Made by a program: the position numbers and the translations under genes. The notes under the pieces are model-generated. The model was not told the origin of the DNA, ran no database searches, and worked only from the letters and a program-made list of their open reading frames with translations. Positions 11,314 through 21,737 of a stretch of 64,000 bases of DNA are shown one piece after another. The stretch's first letter is position 1; every line of letters starts with the position of its first letter. Source of the DNA: Nannobrachium achirus (lineage: Eukaryota; Chordata; Actinopteri; Myctophiformes; Myctophidae); NCBI GenBank assembly GCA_963921795.1, contig OY997654.1, forward strand, positions 1,381,867 through 1,445,866, written 5' to 3'.

Positions 11314-11799
11314 TGTACGGAATTTTACCGAAATAGGGCTATTTCTTCCTATCTTGGGAGTGTGAGTATCCCTCCGTAAGGGAGGCTTGGTGGTCAGTGG
11401 TTTAGGCATGAAACCACTCGACGGTTATGTCCTACAATAAATGATTCACAAACAAAGTGACGTGTCTTAAGTCTTTATGCCTTGCACGCACGCATTCACA
11501 CACAAAACACACACACGAATAAACCCTGAGTTAAACTGGAGTAAGAAAGAAGTAAAATAAATTGCCAATCTGCGCATAAGTAGCATGAATGCTATCCTTT
11601 GTTCATGTTGACTGTAGGTCAGTTGTCAGGTTATTTTACAGTTCCCATCCACCGTCCTCCAAACCTTTCTTCACACTGAATTACAAAGTATTGACGCATG
11701 CGCATAAGCCCCTGTAGAACGTGTATGCATGACTTCTTTTAGACGCTAGATGGTAGCAACTCCCCATGCATTATCTCAACCCTGGGCGAAAGTTCCACA
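11314..11799 (-). repeat. BEL 3' LTR
   Basis: 486 bp, beginning TGTACGGAATTTTACC and ending GTTCCACA on the plus strand, so TG...CA in both orientations. I compared it with 19493-19978 through its whole length and saw no difference. It contains an AATAAA-like word in both orientations, so no poly(A) site is assigned. Confidence 0.95.
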
Positions 11800-11809
11800 C
11801 CTCCCACTT
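11800..11809 (-). promoter_or_regulatory. Polypurine tract of BEL element
   Basis: Reads AAGTGGGAGG on the minus strand, immediately upstream of the 3' LTR, the position where plus-strand DNA synthesis is primed in LTR elements. Confidence 0.75.
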
Positions 11810-12191
11810 GGGCTGTGTAGTAAACAAACAGGCCACACATACTGTAGCAAATATGCATAATATGAGAATATGAGAAAGTAACAAAAGTAACTAGTTAGCT
11901 GTAACTTCAATAAGTCCTAACTATGAAAATATACAGAAAAATATGAACAAATTTGTCCACGCAGGCACTTGAAATGTTTTGCACACAAAAGATTAAGGTG
12001 GTTAAATATAGCTGAAATGAAGTAACCTTAACCCTACTTAAGGAGGTCGGCACCACCGCCTAACTCCTAACTGAGTGTTGGATTTGCCCTCTAACCACTC
12101 AGCGCCCTCAGGGATACCCACTAACTACAAAGTCAAAGCACACAAAAGTATTTTTTTTTCTTCTGGGTACCCTTCATGAGGACTTATCAAC
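11810..12191 (-). other. BEL 3' untranslated region
   Basis: About 380 bp between the stop codon of the polyprotein and the purine tract. No further frame of interest. Confidence 0.7.
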
Positions 12192-15100
12192 CTAAGGTTG
12201 ATCTTCCACCGGAATGAGGACCACCAGCCTCCGAACGTCGCGATGAAGGATGGTTGACTGCCACGACACCTCGTCCTTCTTCACCTGGGACCAGCTGATG
12301 GGTGCACACGGACATGTCTGGACCTTGACGTCTCTGACGACACCCCGACCATCTGGCACTGCTTCCACAACGCGACCCAGCCGGAATTTACCCCGCAGGG
12401 CGTTCTGGTCCGCTACCCACACCACGTCACCGACAGCCACGTTCCGGGATAGAGCGTGCCACTTCTGCCTAACGAACAGGTGGGGGCCTGCCAGCTGACA
12501 CCATCTCTTCCAGAACTTATCTACTTCCTGTTGAACTGCTCGGAGCCTACTGAAAGGATATGCAGGGAAGTCAAAACCCTGGGTATCTCCCACGGGGTCC
12601 ACTCGACCTAACAGAAGAGAGTTGGGATTGATGATGTCTACGGACTCCTCCTGGAGCTGGGTGCGGGCACCAATCGGTCTCTCGTTAGAGAGGTTGGCAG
12701 CGAGGAAGAGAAGAGTTTGGAATTCCAATGTCGTCAAGTCTTCCGTTTTCCCCACGCTGCTCAGAGCTCTCTTTATGATGCGGACAGCTGCTTCCGCTGC
12801 CCCGTTGCGGTGCGGTGAGTCTGCTGGGCTGAATTTCCATGCCCAGTCGGTACCAGCCACCGCTGCCTTGTGTTGGACTGTATCTTTATCTATGGCCGCG
12901 AGAAATGCGTAGAGGTCCTCCAGTGCAGGTCTTGCTCCCACGAAATTGGTCCCCGAGTCAGACCATAGTTTGCGTGGATGGCCCCTCAGAGCAGTGAATC
13001 GCTGGAAGGTCTGGAGAAAGCCCTCTGTCGACAGGTCAACGACCAAGTCCGCGTGAATGGCCCGGGAGGCCATACAGCTGAAAATCACACCCCAGACCTT
13101 CTTCTTTACGCGATTCCTCACCGAGTCCCTAACGGTATATGGCCCGAACAAATCCAACGCAGTGTATTCGAATGGACGTGCTGGGTTTGTACGCTCCACA
13201 GGTAGATCACCCATCACTTGAGAGCTTAATAGGGCTCTCCTCTTCCGGCACTCCACACATTTGTCGATCACACCGCGTACAACTCGCGGTCCCTGCACAA
13301 TCCAAGCCTTTCTCCTGACCCGCAGGAGTGTTCCAGCAACTCCCTCGTGGTTAATGGAGTGAGCTTCCACGGCAAGGAGGGTGCCAAGACGCTCACCATA
13401 CGGAACCAGGGGAATGCCGCTGTTCTTGCCAGCGGACTGGATGCGACCGCGGCACATCCACAAGCCTGTAGCTTGATCTTTCCCCACCACCAAACGATTC
13501 AGGGTAGTGGTTGGAAAGGACACGCCTGTTTGGGCAGCAAGACACAATTCCAGGAACGCTGCCTCTCGCTCCTTGACCAACAGAATAGTCCCTCGTTGTA
13601 CACGATGGTTGGGTTTGCTGCGCAACATATAGAGGAATCTGCGGACATAGCCTATAACCCCACAGAGGAACGACAGGGAGTGACTTTTCATCAAGTCCAC
13701 TTGATCCACAAGCTCCACGCCCCACAGCTTCTGCACTTCGTCGTCATGTACTGTAGTCGCAGATCCCATGTCCGGTTCTGGTGTAGGCCCAGTACCGTCA
13801 ACTGCCGACGACCCTCCATCGTTGACTTGTGAAGCAACTTTGTCGTTACCCTGGTGTTGTCGTAATGCTTGGGCTCTGGTGATGACTGCGGTGAACGCCT
13901 TTCGTTGTAACGTCCTCACTTCTTCCCTCGACGCAGCAGCTACCTCTGCAGCGGACTTTATGGGCCATTCCTCCAGTGGCTTGATTAGGAACGCTGGACC
14001 CTTCTGCCATGCAGAGTTTTCGTCTAGCTGTTCGGGAGAACACCCATCTCTGGTGACAAGGTCAGCTATGTTGTCCTTCTCGGAGACCCACCACCAATCT
14101 GTCACTGGCCCCGCTTTCTGGATCTCACCCACCCGGTTGGCAAAGAAAGTCTGGAAACCATAACTGTCTCGTTGTATGGCTCCCAACACTGTCTGGCTGT
14201 CAACTAGGTGAAACCACCTCTCAACCTCCAGACGGCCATGCTTTTCCATGAACTTTCTAAGCCGAGAGGCAAAGACAGCACCGCAAATTTCTGCCTTCAC
14301 GGCGTCGCCTTTTTGGTCTAGTGGAGCCAATTTAGCCTTCGACTCCACTAAACGCACTTTGGGCCCACTTTCAGTCTCCCAGCGAAGGTACAGCACAGCA
14401 CCATAGGACTCTGAGCTCCCATCGGAGAATGTGACTCCCCAGGGTTTACCCAGCCAGCCGGGTGGTGTAATACACCTGGGGAAGGTGACCGAACTCAAAC
14501 GTGCATACTCCTGAAACAGGACAATTGCCCTTCGTCGGAGCTCGTCAGGTAGCGGTGTGTCCCAGGTATCCTTGACTAATTGCCCGGCCGCCTGAAACGC
14601 CTTCCTGACCAGAATGGTACCCTTCTGCTTCATAGGTGTAGCAAGACCGATGGGGTCATAGAGCCCTGCCACCTGACTGAGTAACATCCGGCGCGTGAGA
14701 GGGTCCGGCGTCTTCTCCTCCACCTCTCCTTCGGCGAGGTCCTCTTCGACCCGCATTTTCCTCTTCCTCGAGGAGAAATTGACACCCACCATGATGAAGA
14801 GCCTGTCTTCACCGACATGGTAACCCACCCCCAAGGCCTTGTTGTCTTCTTCCCGCAACTGGTTGGGCAACACCAATGTCTCAGGCCTGGCAGGTCCTTT
14901 TTCTTCCCTCCCACTGTGGCCAGACCGCACCCAGGGCTTCAGATGGAACGCCCCAGCTGCCAGCATGGTCGTGACCCCCTCCAGAATCTCATCCAGTCTT
15001 TTAAGATCGTTGTGAGATGCGAACAGGTCGTCAACATACGCACCGTAAATGATGACATTCTTCTCTTCCACCCGATCGCCGAACTGAGGCAAGCAAGCTG

Positions 15101-18100
15101 TCTCACGCATGGCCACCTGCGCGATGCAACCTGCCGGCCTGTCACCCATGTTGACCCTCACCACGGCATAATCCCCGATCTCATCTGTTGGCGAGTCCCT
15201 CCAGAGGAACCGGTGAAGGTGCACTTCCCGTTCCTCCAACCACACAGAGTTGTACATTTTGGAGATATCTCCAATGGCGGCATGCTCTCCTTCGCGGAAC
15301 AGAAGCAGCACAGCACGAATGGGGTTCAAGACGTCCGGGCCCTTGAGCAAAATACTGTTCATACTCACGCCCTCGAATTCCTGGCTGCTATCCCATACAA
15401 TTCGTACTGGTGTGGTGACTGAGTGTGGGTTGGGAGCGACAAGATGGTTGATCCACCATACAGCACCGTTCCATCTATCGATCTCAGCCTGCGACAGTAG
15501 TACAGCAGCCCCTCTGTCTAGCATGTCATGCATTTGCCCTTTGTAAGCTTCTTTCCACGCAGGGTCTTTTTCGAGGCGCTTTTCGGATCTCTTAAAGGTG
15601 GCCTCGACAGCTCTGCGGTTGTTAGGAAGCGTAGAGGGATCTTCCCTCCATGGATAGCTAGCATCCCAGTGTGGCATCTTGCTGTGTGTGTCCTTCAGTC
15701 GGTAGGTTAAGCCACCCTTAATGACCTCGAGCTCTCTCTCGTCAGCCAACGACATCTCCTTCCCTCCAGGCGCACATCTACCACATCGGCAGCCGCCACA
15801 TTTCGGGTCGCACGCGGCTCCAATGCTATCCCATTCTAGCCACTTGAAGACTTCGGTGTTGCAAGTAGCCAAAGTCTTAGCAATCACACCGCTCTGCCTC
15901 GGACCGCGCTGGGGAACTTCGGCAGTGACCGCCTCCACTCTAACGGTTCGGGAGCAAAGGGTTTGAGTCAAGGTTGCTCTCTCGACGGCCTCCGACAGAT
16001 CAGGGTGCACTCCGCTGACAGTCTTGCCGAGAGGCCCATCCCACAAAACCAAGTCACCGTGCCTTCTCATCCGCCGAGGAGCGAGTCGGCCCTCCCTAGC
16101 ACTAATCAGAATTTCGACCTTGTCAGGGCGCTGCAGCTCGCCAGGTTTGACATCACCTGGGAAAAATGCCTCCAGACGCCCAGAGCCCACAGTGAAACCC
16201 ACCCTGGCAATCTCGTCCAACCCATAACAACACATGTCATGGTTGCTCCATGTCCCTCTTCTCGTCGCCACTTTCAGGCCCAAAGAGTACTTTTTGGTCT
16301 CAATTTTCGTTGTCATCCCACCCACCCCATGCACCATAAGCGTGACGGGCTCTCCATCCAGCCCAAGTCTTTCGGCTGCCTGGTGGGTGACATAATTGGT
16401 ATCAGATGCGAAATCAATCAACGCCCCTACCCAGTCCCCACGCTTAGTTGCTACGTTGAGTAGCATGAAGAGAACTGGGCCGTCATTCGAACTTTCCCCA
16501 GCTGCACAAACAGTCGTTGTTGTCTTGTTCGTAAAGGCTTTGCGTATGATGTCCAACTGCATTGGCGTCAGCTTAGCTGCAACCAACGCGGCCTCCTGCT
16601 GCTCTGTAGGCCCCGCGCGTTCCCCTCTTGCTCCTCCCTTCACGCTTGCGATGGTGTCACCAGGCGTTGGCACTTTAAGGCAGAGCATGTAGTGATGGTC
16701 AGGTGGCGCCTCGCCTTTTTTGCATTCCTCTTTTCTGCATAGGAAGTCCCTTTTGCAGGCTCCGTTATGCGTAGGGTCCAGGCACCTGAAACACGCCCTT
16801 GTCTTTTTGGCATGCTCCCACTTTTCAGCTACGCTGGCCTTTCGGAAAGATTTGCACCGATATAGTAGACCAGGGTGCCCTTCTTCCCCGCAGACCACAC
16901 AGGAACCTGGTGAGGAGCAGCTTTCCTCCCCGCTCACTGAGGCCCTGGTGTACGCGCGCCGTTCCTGTGGTTTGTCACCAGTCGGTCTGCTGGGAGGAGG
17001 TGGACGCTTGGTCTCTAATTGTTCATGCCGCTCCAGGATTGTTTTCTGGCTAGTCAGGAACCTTAACAACAGGTCAAACTGAGTCAACGCCGTGACCCCA
17101 TTTCCCGGGTCACAACTATAAACAAGCCATCGGTCCAGCAGGTAGTATGGTAATTTTCTCTCAAGCGTACGGACCACCAAAGGATTGTTAATAGCGCCTG
17201 CGCTCCTCAAAGCAGTTAAGTCCAGCACAGCTCGCTCCACTTCCTGAATCAAGTGTAACGTTTCCCTTGGTTGATTTGCGCGGGGTGCTGGTAGCTCCTG
17301 CAACTCCATGACAATGTCTTCAGCGATACGTGACACGTCACCATATCGGTCGTCTAACATGCGGAAAACATCCTGCGCGGTGTAACAATAATCCAGTCTG
17401 AGCTCGTTGGTCACCGTGTCAGTTAAACTGTCCCGCAGGTAATACAGCAGCAGATCTGGGGACCCTGTTGGGTCAGCCATTTGTTGTAGCCTGAGCCATT
17501 CCTCTCTCCAACGGAAATAGCTCCTTCTGTCACCGCTGAACTTGGGAAGAGCCATCGGTGCTATGGCGAACCTAGGCATTGCAGTGGCTACCGCAGCAGC
17601 GGCCTGTTGTGCAGCCCCACCATCACCCTGCTGGGGCTGCGCGCTGCCCGGTGAACCCCCGTTGCCTGATGGAGCCGCCACACTGCCTCCTCCTGGAGCT
17701 GGAACGCTGTTGTTGACCGGTGCAGTGGGAGCAGTCACAGGAGGAGGAGTCAACGGGGCGAGGTTGAACGCGGGTGCAGGTGGACCAAAGTGTCTATGGC
17801 GCCCAGCCAAGGGCGTTCCCCTCATGAGTCCTCTTTCGTGAACTTGGCCCTTCAATGCCCGCAAAACCTTTCTCGCTGCACGGTCAACGTCTTCAAGGGT
17901 CTCCTGCATCTCAGCACCATTCTCTTTAGGGACATATTTGGCCCACCTGTCTACCATCCCCCCGAGTTCAGCAATACTGGCATTCACATTATCCCGCACT
18001 GTTTCGTACTGTGTCTGGGTAACATCCGCTTGCTCAAGGCTCTGAGCGTCCCCAACCTCAGCATCTAATCTGAGTTTCACCTTAGTGTATCTGGCCAATA

Positions 18101-18422
18101 CTGTACCAGTCCACAATGTGTCTTTGAGCTTCTGCATTACCTCATCATACTTCGTCTTGCTGCCTGCCGTTGCCACATTTACACGATCCACCTCTGCCCC
18201 ATGGTCAGTGTTCTTGTCTTTATCAGGGATGTCTTCCAAGACGGCCAGATAATCCTCAGTGACACTCCATAATGCCTCATGATATGATGTAAGCTTTGTT
18301 TGTTCATCTGCTAGCGCGTCCACACTGAGCGCATCAAACCCTCTCAGAATCCTGCTTGCACACTTGGTGAATTCCCTCTGAATGTTAGTGCGCTTCAACC
18401 TTAAGTCATCTGTAGTTGCCAT
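12192..18422 (-). CDS. BEL/Pao gag-pol polyprotein (2076 aa)
   Basis: Encodes capsid-like and replication proteins of the retrotransposon as one frame. The start chosen is the ATG at 18420-18422 (MATTDDLRLK), with A at -3 and G at +4; the frame is open for about 20 further codons upstream but holds no other ATG. In order: helical Gag N-terminus; a Pro/Gly/Ala-rich linker (about 210-280); a Gag core of the DUF1759 type starting near PKFSGDRRSYFRW (about 294-480); two zinc-knuckle-like clusters (C508-C511-H516-C523 and C544-C547-H552-C556); an aspartic-protease segment with LIDFASD (D670) in place of the usual DSG/DTG; reverse transcriptase with YVDD at 1129-1132; the Pao-type region with LLSQVAGLYDPIG (about 1248); RNase H start SDGSS (D1334); integrase zinc site H1688, H1692, C1722, C1725 and catalytic D1757, D1822, E1877; a C-terminal DUF5641-like domain (about 1970-2070). 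All key residues apart from the protease G are present and no stop or frameshift interrupts it. Confidence 0.95.
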   Translation of the reverse strand: MATTDDLRLKRTNIQREFTKCASRILRGFDALSVDALADEQTKLTSYHEALWSVTEDYLAVLEDIPDKDKNTDHGAEVDRVNVATAGSKTKYDEVMQKLKDTLWTGTVLARYTKVKLRLDAEVGDAQSLEQADVTQTQYETVRDNVNASIAELGGMVDRWAKYVPKENGAEMQETLEDVDRAARKVLRALKGQVHERGLMRGTPLAGRHRHFGPPAPAFNLAPLTPPPVTAPTAPVNNSVPAPGGGSVAAPSGNGGSPGSAQPQQGDGGAAQQAAAAVATAMPRFAIAPMALPKFSGDRRSYFRWREEWLRLQQMADPTGSPDLLLYYLRDSLTDTVTNELRLDYCYTAQDVFRMLDDRYGDVSRIAEDIVMELQELPAPRANQPRETLHLIQEVERAVLDLTALRSAGAINNPLVVRTLERKLPYYLLDRWLVYSCDPGNGVTALTQFDLLLRFLTSQKTILERHEQLETKRPPPPSRPTGDKPQERRAYTRASVSGEESCSSPGSCVVCGEEGHPGLLYRCKSFRKASVAEKWEHAKKTRACFRCLDPTHNGACKRDFLCRKEECKKGEAPPDHHYMLCLKVPTPGDTIASVKGGARGERAGPTEQQEAALVAAKLTPMQLDIIRKAFTNKTTTTVCAAGESSNDGPVLFMLLNVATKRGDWVGALIDFASDTNYVTHQAAERLGLDGEPVTLMVHGVGGMTTKIETKKYSLGLKVATRRGTWSNHDMCCYGLDEIARVGFTVGSGRLEAFFPGDVKPGELQRPDKVEILISAREGRLAPRRMRRHGDLVLWDGPLGKTVSGVHPDLSEAVERATLTQTLCSRTVRVEAVTAEVPQRGPRQSGVIAKTLATCNTEVFKWLEWDSIGAACDPKCGGCRCGRCAPGGKEMSLADERELEVIKGGLTYRLKDTHSKMPHWDASYPWREDPSTLPNNRRAVEATFKRSEKRLEKDPAWKEAYKGQMHDMLDRGAAVLLSQAEIDRWNGAVWWINHLVAPNPHSVTTPVRIVWDSSQEFEGVSMNSILLKGPDVLNPIRAVLLLFREGEHAAIGDISKMYNSVWLEEREVHLHRFLWRDSPTDEIGDYAVVRVNMGDRPAGCIAQVAMRETACLPQFGDRVEEKNVIIYGAYVDDLFASHNDLKRLDEILEGVTTMLAAGAFHLKPWVRSGHSGREEKGPARPETLVLPNQLREEDNKALGVGYHVGEDRLFIMVGVNFSSRKRKMRVEEDLAEGEVEEKTPDPLTRRMLLSQVAGLYDPIGLATPMKQKGTILVRKAFQAAGQLVKDTWDTPLPDELRRRAIVLFQEYARLSSVTFPRCITPPGWLGKPWGVTFSDGSSESYGAVLYLRWETESGPKVRLVESKAKLAPLDQKGDAVKAEICGAVFASRLRKFMEKHGRLEVERWFHLVDSQTVLGAIQRDSYGFQTFFANRVGEIQKAGPVTDWWWVSEKDNIADLVTRDGCSPEQLDENSAWQKGPAFLIKPLEEWPIKSAAEVAAASREEVRTLQRKAFTAVITRAQALRQHQGNDKVASQVNDGGSSAVDGTGPTPEPDMGSATTVHDDEVQKLWGVELVDQVDLMKSHSLSFLCGVIGYVRRFLYMLRSKPNHRVQRGTILLVKEREAAFLELCLAAQTGVSFPTTTLNRLVVGKDQATGLWMCRGRIQSAGKNSGIPLVPYGERLGTLLAVEAHSINHEGVAGTLLRVRRKAWIVQGPRVVRGVIDKCVECRKRRALLSSQVMGDLPVERTNPARPFEYTALDLFGPYTVRDSVRNRVKKKVWGVIFSCMASRAIHADLVVDLSTEGFLQTFQRFTALRGHPRKLWSDSGTNFVGARPALEDLYAFLAAIDKDTVQHKAAVAGTDWAWKFSPADSPHRNGAAEAAVRIIKRALSSVGKTEDLTTLEFQTLLFLAANLSNERPIGARTQLQEESVDIINPNSLLLGRVDPVGDTQGFDFPAYPFSRLRAVQQEVDKFWKRWCQLAGPHLFVRQKWHALSRNVAVGDVVWVADQNALRGKFRLGRVVEAVPDGRGVVRDVKVQTCPCAPISWSQVKKDEVSWQSTILHRDVRRLVVLIPVEDQP

Positions 18423-18522
18423 AGTGTCACTTTGTTCCTTAAGTCTAGGACACTTATTAATAGGCAAGAGTAGTTCAAAAGTCAATAAAAGTCAATGCGC
18501 ACCAAACTTGATTACTCCACTT

Positions 18523-18700
18523 TGTGATCGAAGCCTTTGCTACAATGTACAACCGTGGAGCTTTCTCTCCACTTTCTGATTGAAGTCTTTGCTACATTTA
18601 CAACCGTAGGGCTTCTCTCCACTTTATGATTGAAGTCTTTGCTACGTTTACAACCGTAGGGCTTTCTCTCCACTTTATGATTGAAGTCTTTGCCACAAAT
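18523..18700. repeat. Tandem repeat in BEL leader, ~60-bp unit
   Basis: Three to four copies of a unit with CTCCACTTTATGATTGAAG, TCTTTGCTAC and ACAACCGTAGGGCTT. Such leader repeats often vary in number among copies and may bind host factors; that role is inference. Confidence 0.85.
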
Positions 18701-18835
18701 AGTATGAACAATTATAGGGTTTCCACTTGAGCCTTTACCACAAACAAAATGGCGACGACGACGTCACTCTCCAGCTCACCACGCCTTCCTCCTGGTCTCG
18801 AAATGGCCGCGATGACGTCACTTAGGGCCCGCCCA

Positions 18836-18960
18836 TTAGCACAACAAGTTTTAGCCTTTAGCAAGTGAGCATAGCAACTTTAGCACAATGACGTCTTCTG
18901 CTTGCGTTAGCACAACAAGTCTTAGCTTTAGCAAGTGAGCATAGCATGTAGCAACTTTAG
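18836..18960. repeat. Direct duplication in BEL leader
   Basis: TTAGCACAACAAGTTTTAGC and GCAAGTGAGCATAGCA occur twice, about 65 bases apart, separated by TTTAGCACAATGACGTC. Confidence 0.8.
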
Positions 18961-19492
18961 CATTGCCCACATAAGTACCGTCAAAAGCATCCCAGTCTGT
19001 CATGCACACTACACAGTTGCACTTTTCCACACTTTCAGCATCATTGTAGACAAGGCAGACTCGGTCGGTGGGTAGTTAACAGCATTCGTATAGCTGCCAC
19101 TACACGTGGATAATGGCGTCCACGAGCTCCTCGCAGGCGTCCTCGTGGTTGTCTCTAATGGCGTCCAGTGCTGTTCCCAAGTGCTCTCCTCTCGGGTGTC
19201 CCCATGGTTATCTCCGCTCTTGCGCTGCGTAGATGTATCTCGCCGTTGTTGCTGAGCAGGCTTGCTTCTTTTCCACCGGTCGTCCGCCCGGTCCACCCCC
19301 ACACGGCGAGGTTGGCACCAGCTCCCGTCCGACCCGTCGTGGTTATAACACCCTTCCCCTAACAAAAGGCGAGGCTAGCATATAGCTATCGCCGCGCAGA
19401 TTGGCCTGTTTCACCGCACGTCTTTGTGTCTCACTCCCCACGGGACACAAGACTCACATAACGGCTGGTTATGCCAGGTCGTGTAAAATAAC

Positions 19493-19978
19493 TGTACGGA
19501 ATTTTACCGAAATAGGGCTATTTCTTCCTATCTTGGGAGTGTGAGTATCCCTCCGTAAGGGAGGCTTGGTGGTCAGTGGTTTAGGCATGAAACCACTCGA
19601 CGGTTATGTCCTACAATAAATGATTCACAAACAAAGTGACGTGTCTTAAGTCTTTATGCCTTGCACGCACGCATTCACACACAAAACACACACACGAATA
19701 AACCCTGAGTTAAACTGGAGTAAGAAAGAAGTAAAATAAATTGCCAATCTGCGCATAAGTAGCATGAATGCTATCCTTTGTTCATGTTGACTGTAGGTCA
19801 GTTGTCAGGTTATTTTACAGTTCCCATCCACCGTCCTCCAAACCTTTCTTCACACTGAATTACAAAGTATTGACGCATGCGCATAAGCCCCTGTAGAACG
19901 TGTATGCATGACTTCTTTTAGACGCTAGATGGTAGCAACTCCCCATGCATTATCTCAACCCTGGGCGAAAGTTCCACA
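19493..19978 (-). repeat. BEL 5' LTR
   Basis: 486 bp, same sequence as 11314-11799 by reading. As the upstream LTR of the minus-strand element it should hold the promoter; I do not assign a TATA box. Confidence 0.95.
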
Positions 19979-20022
19979 ATAGCCGACCTACAAGCATTGG
20001 TAGCTCGCTGCTATTTCTGCTG
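19979..20022. repeat. Hairpin remnant that received the BEL element
   Basis: ATAGCCGACCTACAAGC followed by TAGCTCGCTGCTATTTCTGC. The left of the element ends GAACATAGC, so removal of the BEL and one ATAGC restores a degenerate hairpin core. Confidence 0.65.
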
Positions 20023-20130
20023 AATGCTCAGCAAAAGAATAGGGACGCTATAGGGTTCGTGTGGTTAAGCTGGGCTTCTATGCCTAAAGCTTCCTAGATC
20101 AATAATACATGTCAGAGCAAGGACATTTCA

Positions 20131-20250
<120 letters not shown>

Positions 20251-20280
20251 AGGCAGAAAGTGAGAAAGCTACGTTTATTT

Positions 20281-20444
20281 TACAGGACAGCTTTCCATTG
20301 ATTGTAATACTTTACGGTAATTAAAAAACATTAAAAAAGTATTTTTAAATATATTCATTGAAGCCTAATCTGTATTAAAGCACAGATTGCTTAAACATAT
20401 AGCTTTCAATTAAATAATTACAATCAATGGAAAGCTGTCCTGTA
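20281..20444. mobile_element. Short inverted-repeat element
   Basis: TACAGGACAGCTTTCCATTG at the left and its complement at the right; arms about 28 bp, AT-rich centre. A small MITE or foldback of unknown family. Confidence 0.7.
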
Positions 20445-20494
20445 CAATATTTGAGAATGTCACTTACGCCCTTTTTGCTCCAAGCCCTCGAAAT

Positions 20495-20827
20495 GCTCTA
20501 TACCAGGGGTTCTCAAACCTTTTTAGGCTGTGACCCCCAAAATAAACATATTTGAACTGGGGACCCCCACCCTGACAAGCACTTGGAATTGTAGGTATTA
20601 CATTTAATGTGACTTGGTACTGCAGATAAATATTGTGAGAATAGCAGATCTACATGCTCACAACGCGAGGCGTTGTGAGCATGTAGATCGGCTATTTTCA
20701 CAATGTTCGCCGCTTGCTTACTTGATATTTGACAGTTTGGACAGTCCTGTCGAATATTCAACTATTCGAATACTTTGAGGTTGAATGATTCGAATTCTAA
20801 AAATCACCATTAGTTGTGAATGCCCTA
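20495..20827 (-). mobile_element. hAT-like MITE, family B, 5'-truncated
   Basis: Reverse orientation, ending GTGAATGCCCTA at 20827. It carries a hairpin at 20631-20704 with the B-specific ACATGC/GCATGT pair and a shortened centre (CAACGCGAGGCGTTG). The part beyond CTCTATACCAGGGG is missing. Confidence 0.8.
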
Positions 20828-21737
20828 GTTGACAGTGGTATCTGCAAGTGGCGCCATAACCTCCACACATTTGGATATACAGTACACCTACACACAAATA
20901 AGCACGGGAAAGATGTGCAATACATGGCTCCAGGTGGAATCAACCAGAGACATTGCAACCGATGGCATTCACCCACTAGTTTGCCCTCAATTTCATGAGG
21001 TTTCATTCTTAGATTGAGACAACATTGTATTTTTTATTTGTTTTAGTCGAAGGTCTAAAAACTTTAGCAAAGAAGTTTCTTGCAAGGACTTTCACTCTCT
21101 CGGCTCATAAAACATCTTTGGAGAGATACTGTAACTGATGATTTGAATTAGTACAGTATACTCACTAAATATCCTTATCCTACAAATGAATAACATTTAA
21201 TTGGAATTATGCAATTATGAAACAATATGAAAACATAACACTTCAAATGATGAGAGCCCTGATTTGGGGGCCTATTTTCACTTTTTATTTGAGTTCAATA
21301 CATGAACAATAATCCTTCCATGTCCATTAATTACATTAACAGTCGCTCTGCCTATTGTTTAAGAACAAGAATCGCAATCAATTCTAACAAAAGATGTTTT
21401 GCGCAAGCCCAGACCTCTGTTCCAGAAAGCATTGCGTGTGAATAGGTGAAGCAGTGAAGGTTAGGACAAAATGCCCTTTTGTGTGGGAATAGAGGCAGAC
21501 ATCTCGGTGTCTGGCCCATGTGACAATGGGGAGGCAGACTGTTGTTGTGTGGCTCCATTATGATTCTTCCTTTGCAACTTAGAGAATATAGACAAACAAC
21601 AACAACATTGAATTTCACACACTCAAATATTATGTCTGCAATCCATCTACTTTCACTGCACTGGCACGCACAACATCTCCTATGCACAACTAAACCTTCA
21701 AGATTCAAAAATGTCTTGAAAGACTTTTGAATAAAAT
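20828..21737. other. Unassigned sequence
   Basis: No gene or repeat recognised. Confidence 0.5.

Larger units (their letters stand above)
18423..19492 (-). other. BEL 5' leader, about 1 kb
   Basis: Lies between the 5' LTR and the polyprotein start. It contains two sets of internal repeats (18523-18700 and 18836-18960). A primer-binding site is expected just left of 19493; the minus strand there reads GTTATTTTACACGACCTGGC, and I could not match it with confidence to a tRNA 3' end. The leader probably holds packaging and translation signals. Confidence 0.7.
11309..19983 (-). mobile_element. Complete BEL/Pao LTR retrotransposon
   Basis: An 8665-bp element (11314-19978) flanked by a perfect 5-bp duplication ATAGC (11309-11313 and 19979-19983), the size expected for BEL/Pao. 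The coding strand is minus, so the 5' LTR is at the right. It has two LTRs, a purine tract next to the 3' LTR, a long 5' leader with tandem repeats and one gag-pol frame without stops. No envelope-like frame is present. LTRs appear identical by reading, which suggests recent insertion. Without a read-depth or population comparison I cannot say whether it is fixed. The target sequence is a degenerate copy of the shared hairpin (ATAGCCGACCTACAAGC). Confidence 0.95.

Noticed and set aside
12250-18068. Open frames on the plus strand opposite the BEL polyprotein
   Set aside because: They are shadows of the 2076-codon frame on the other strand and show no independent motif.
18486-19492. A tRNA primer-binding site next to the BEL 5' LTR
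   Set aside because: The sequence downstream of the LTR does not clearly match the 3' end of a tRNA that I can name; a search against the species' tRNAs would decide.
11314-19978. An envelope gene in the BEL element (endogenous retrovirus)
   Set aside because: There is no frame between the polyprotein stop and the 3' LTR beyond about 380 bp of untranslated sequence, and the 5-bp duplication and domain order fit BEL/Pao.
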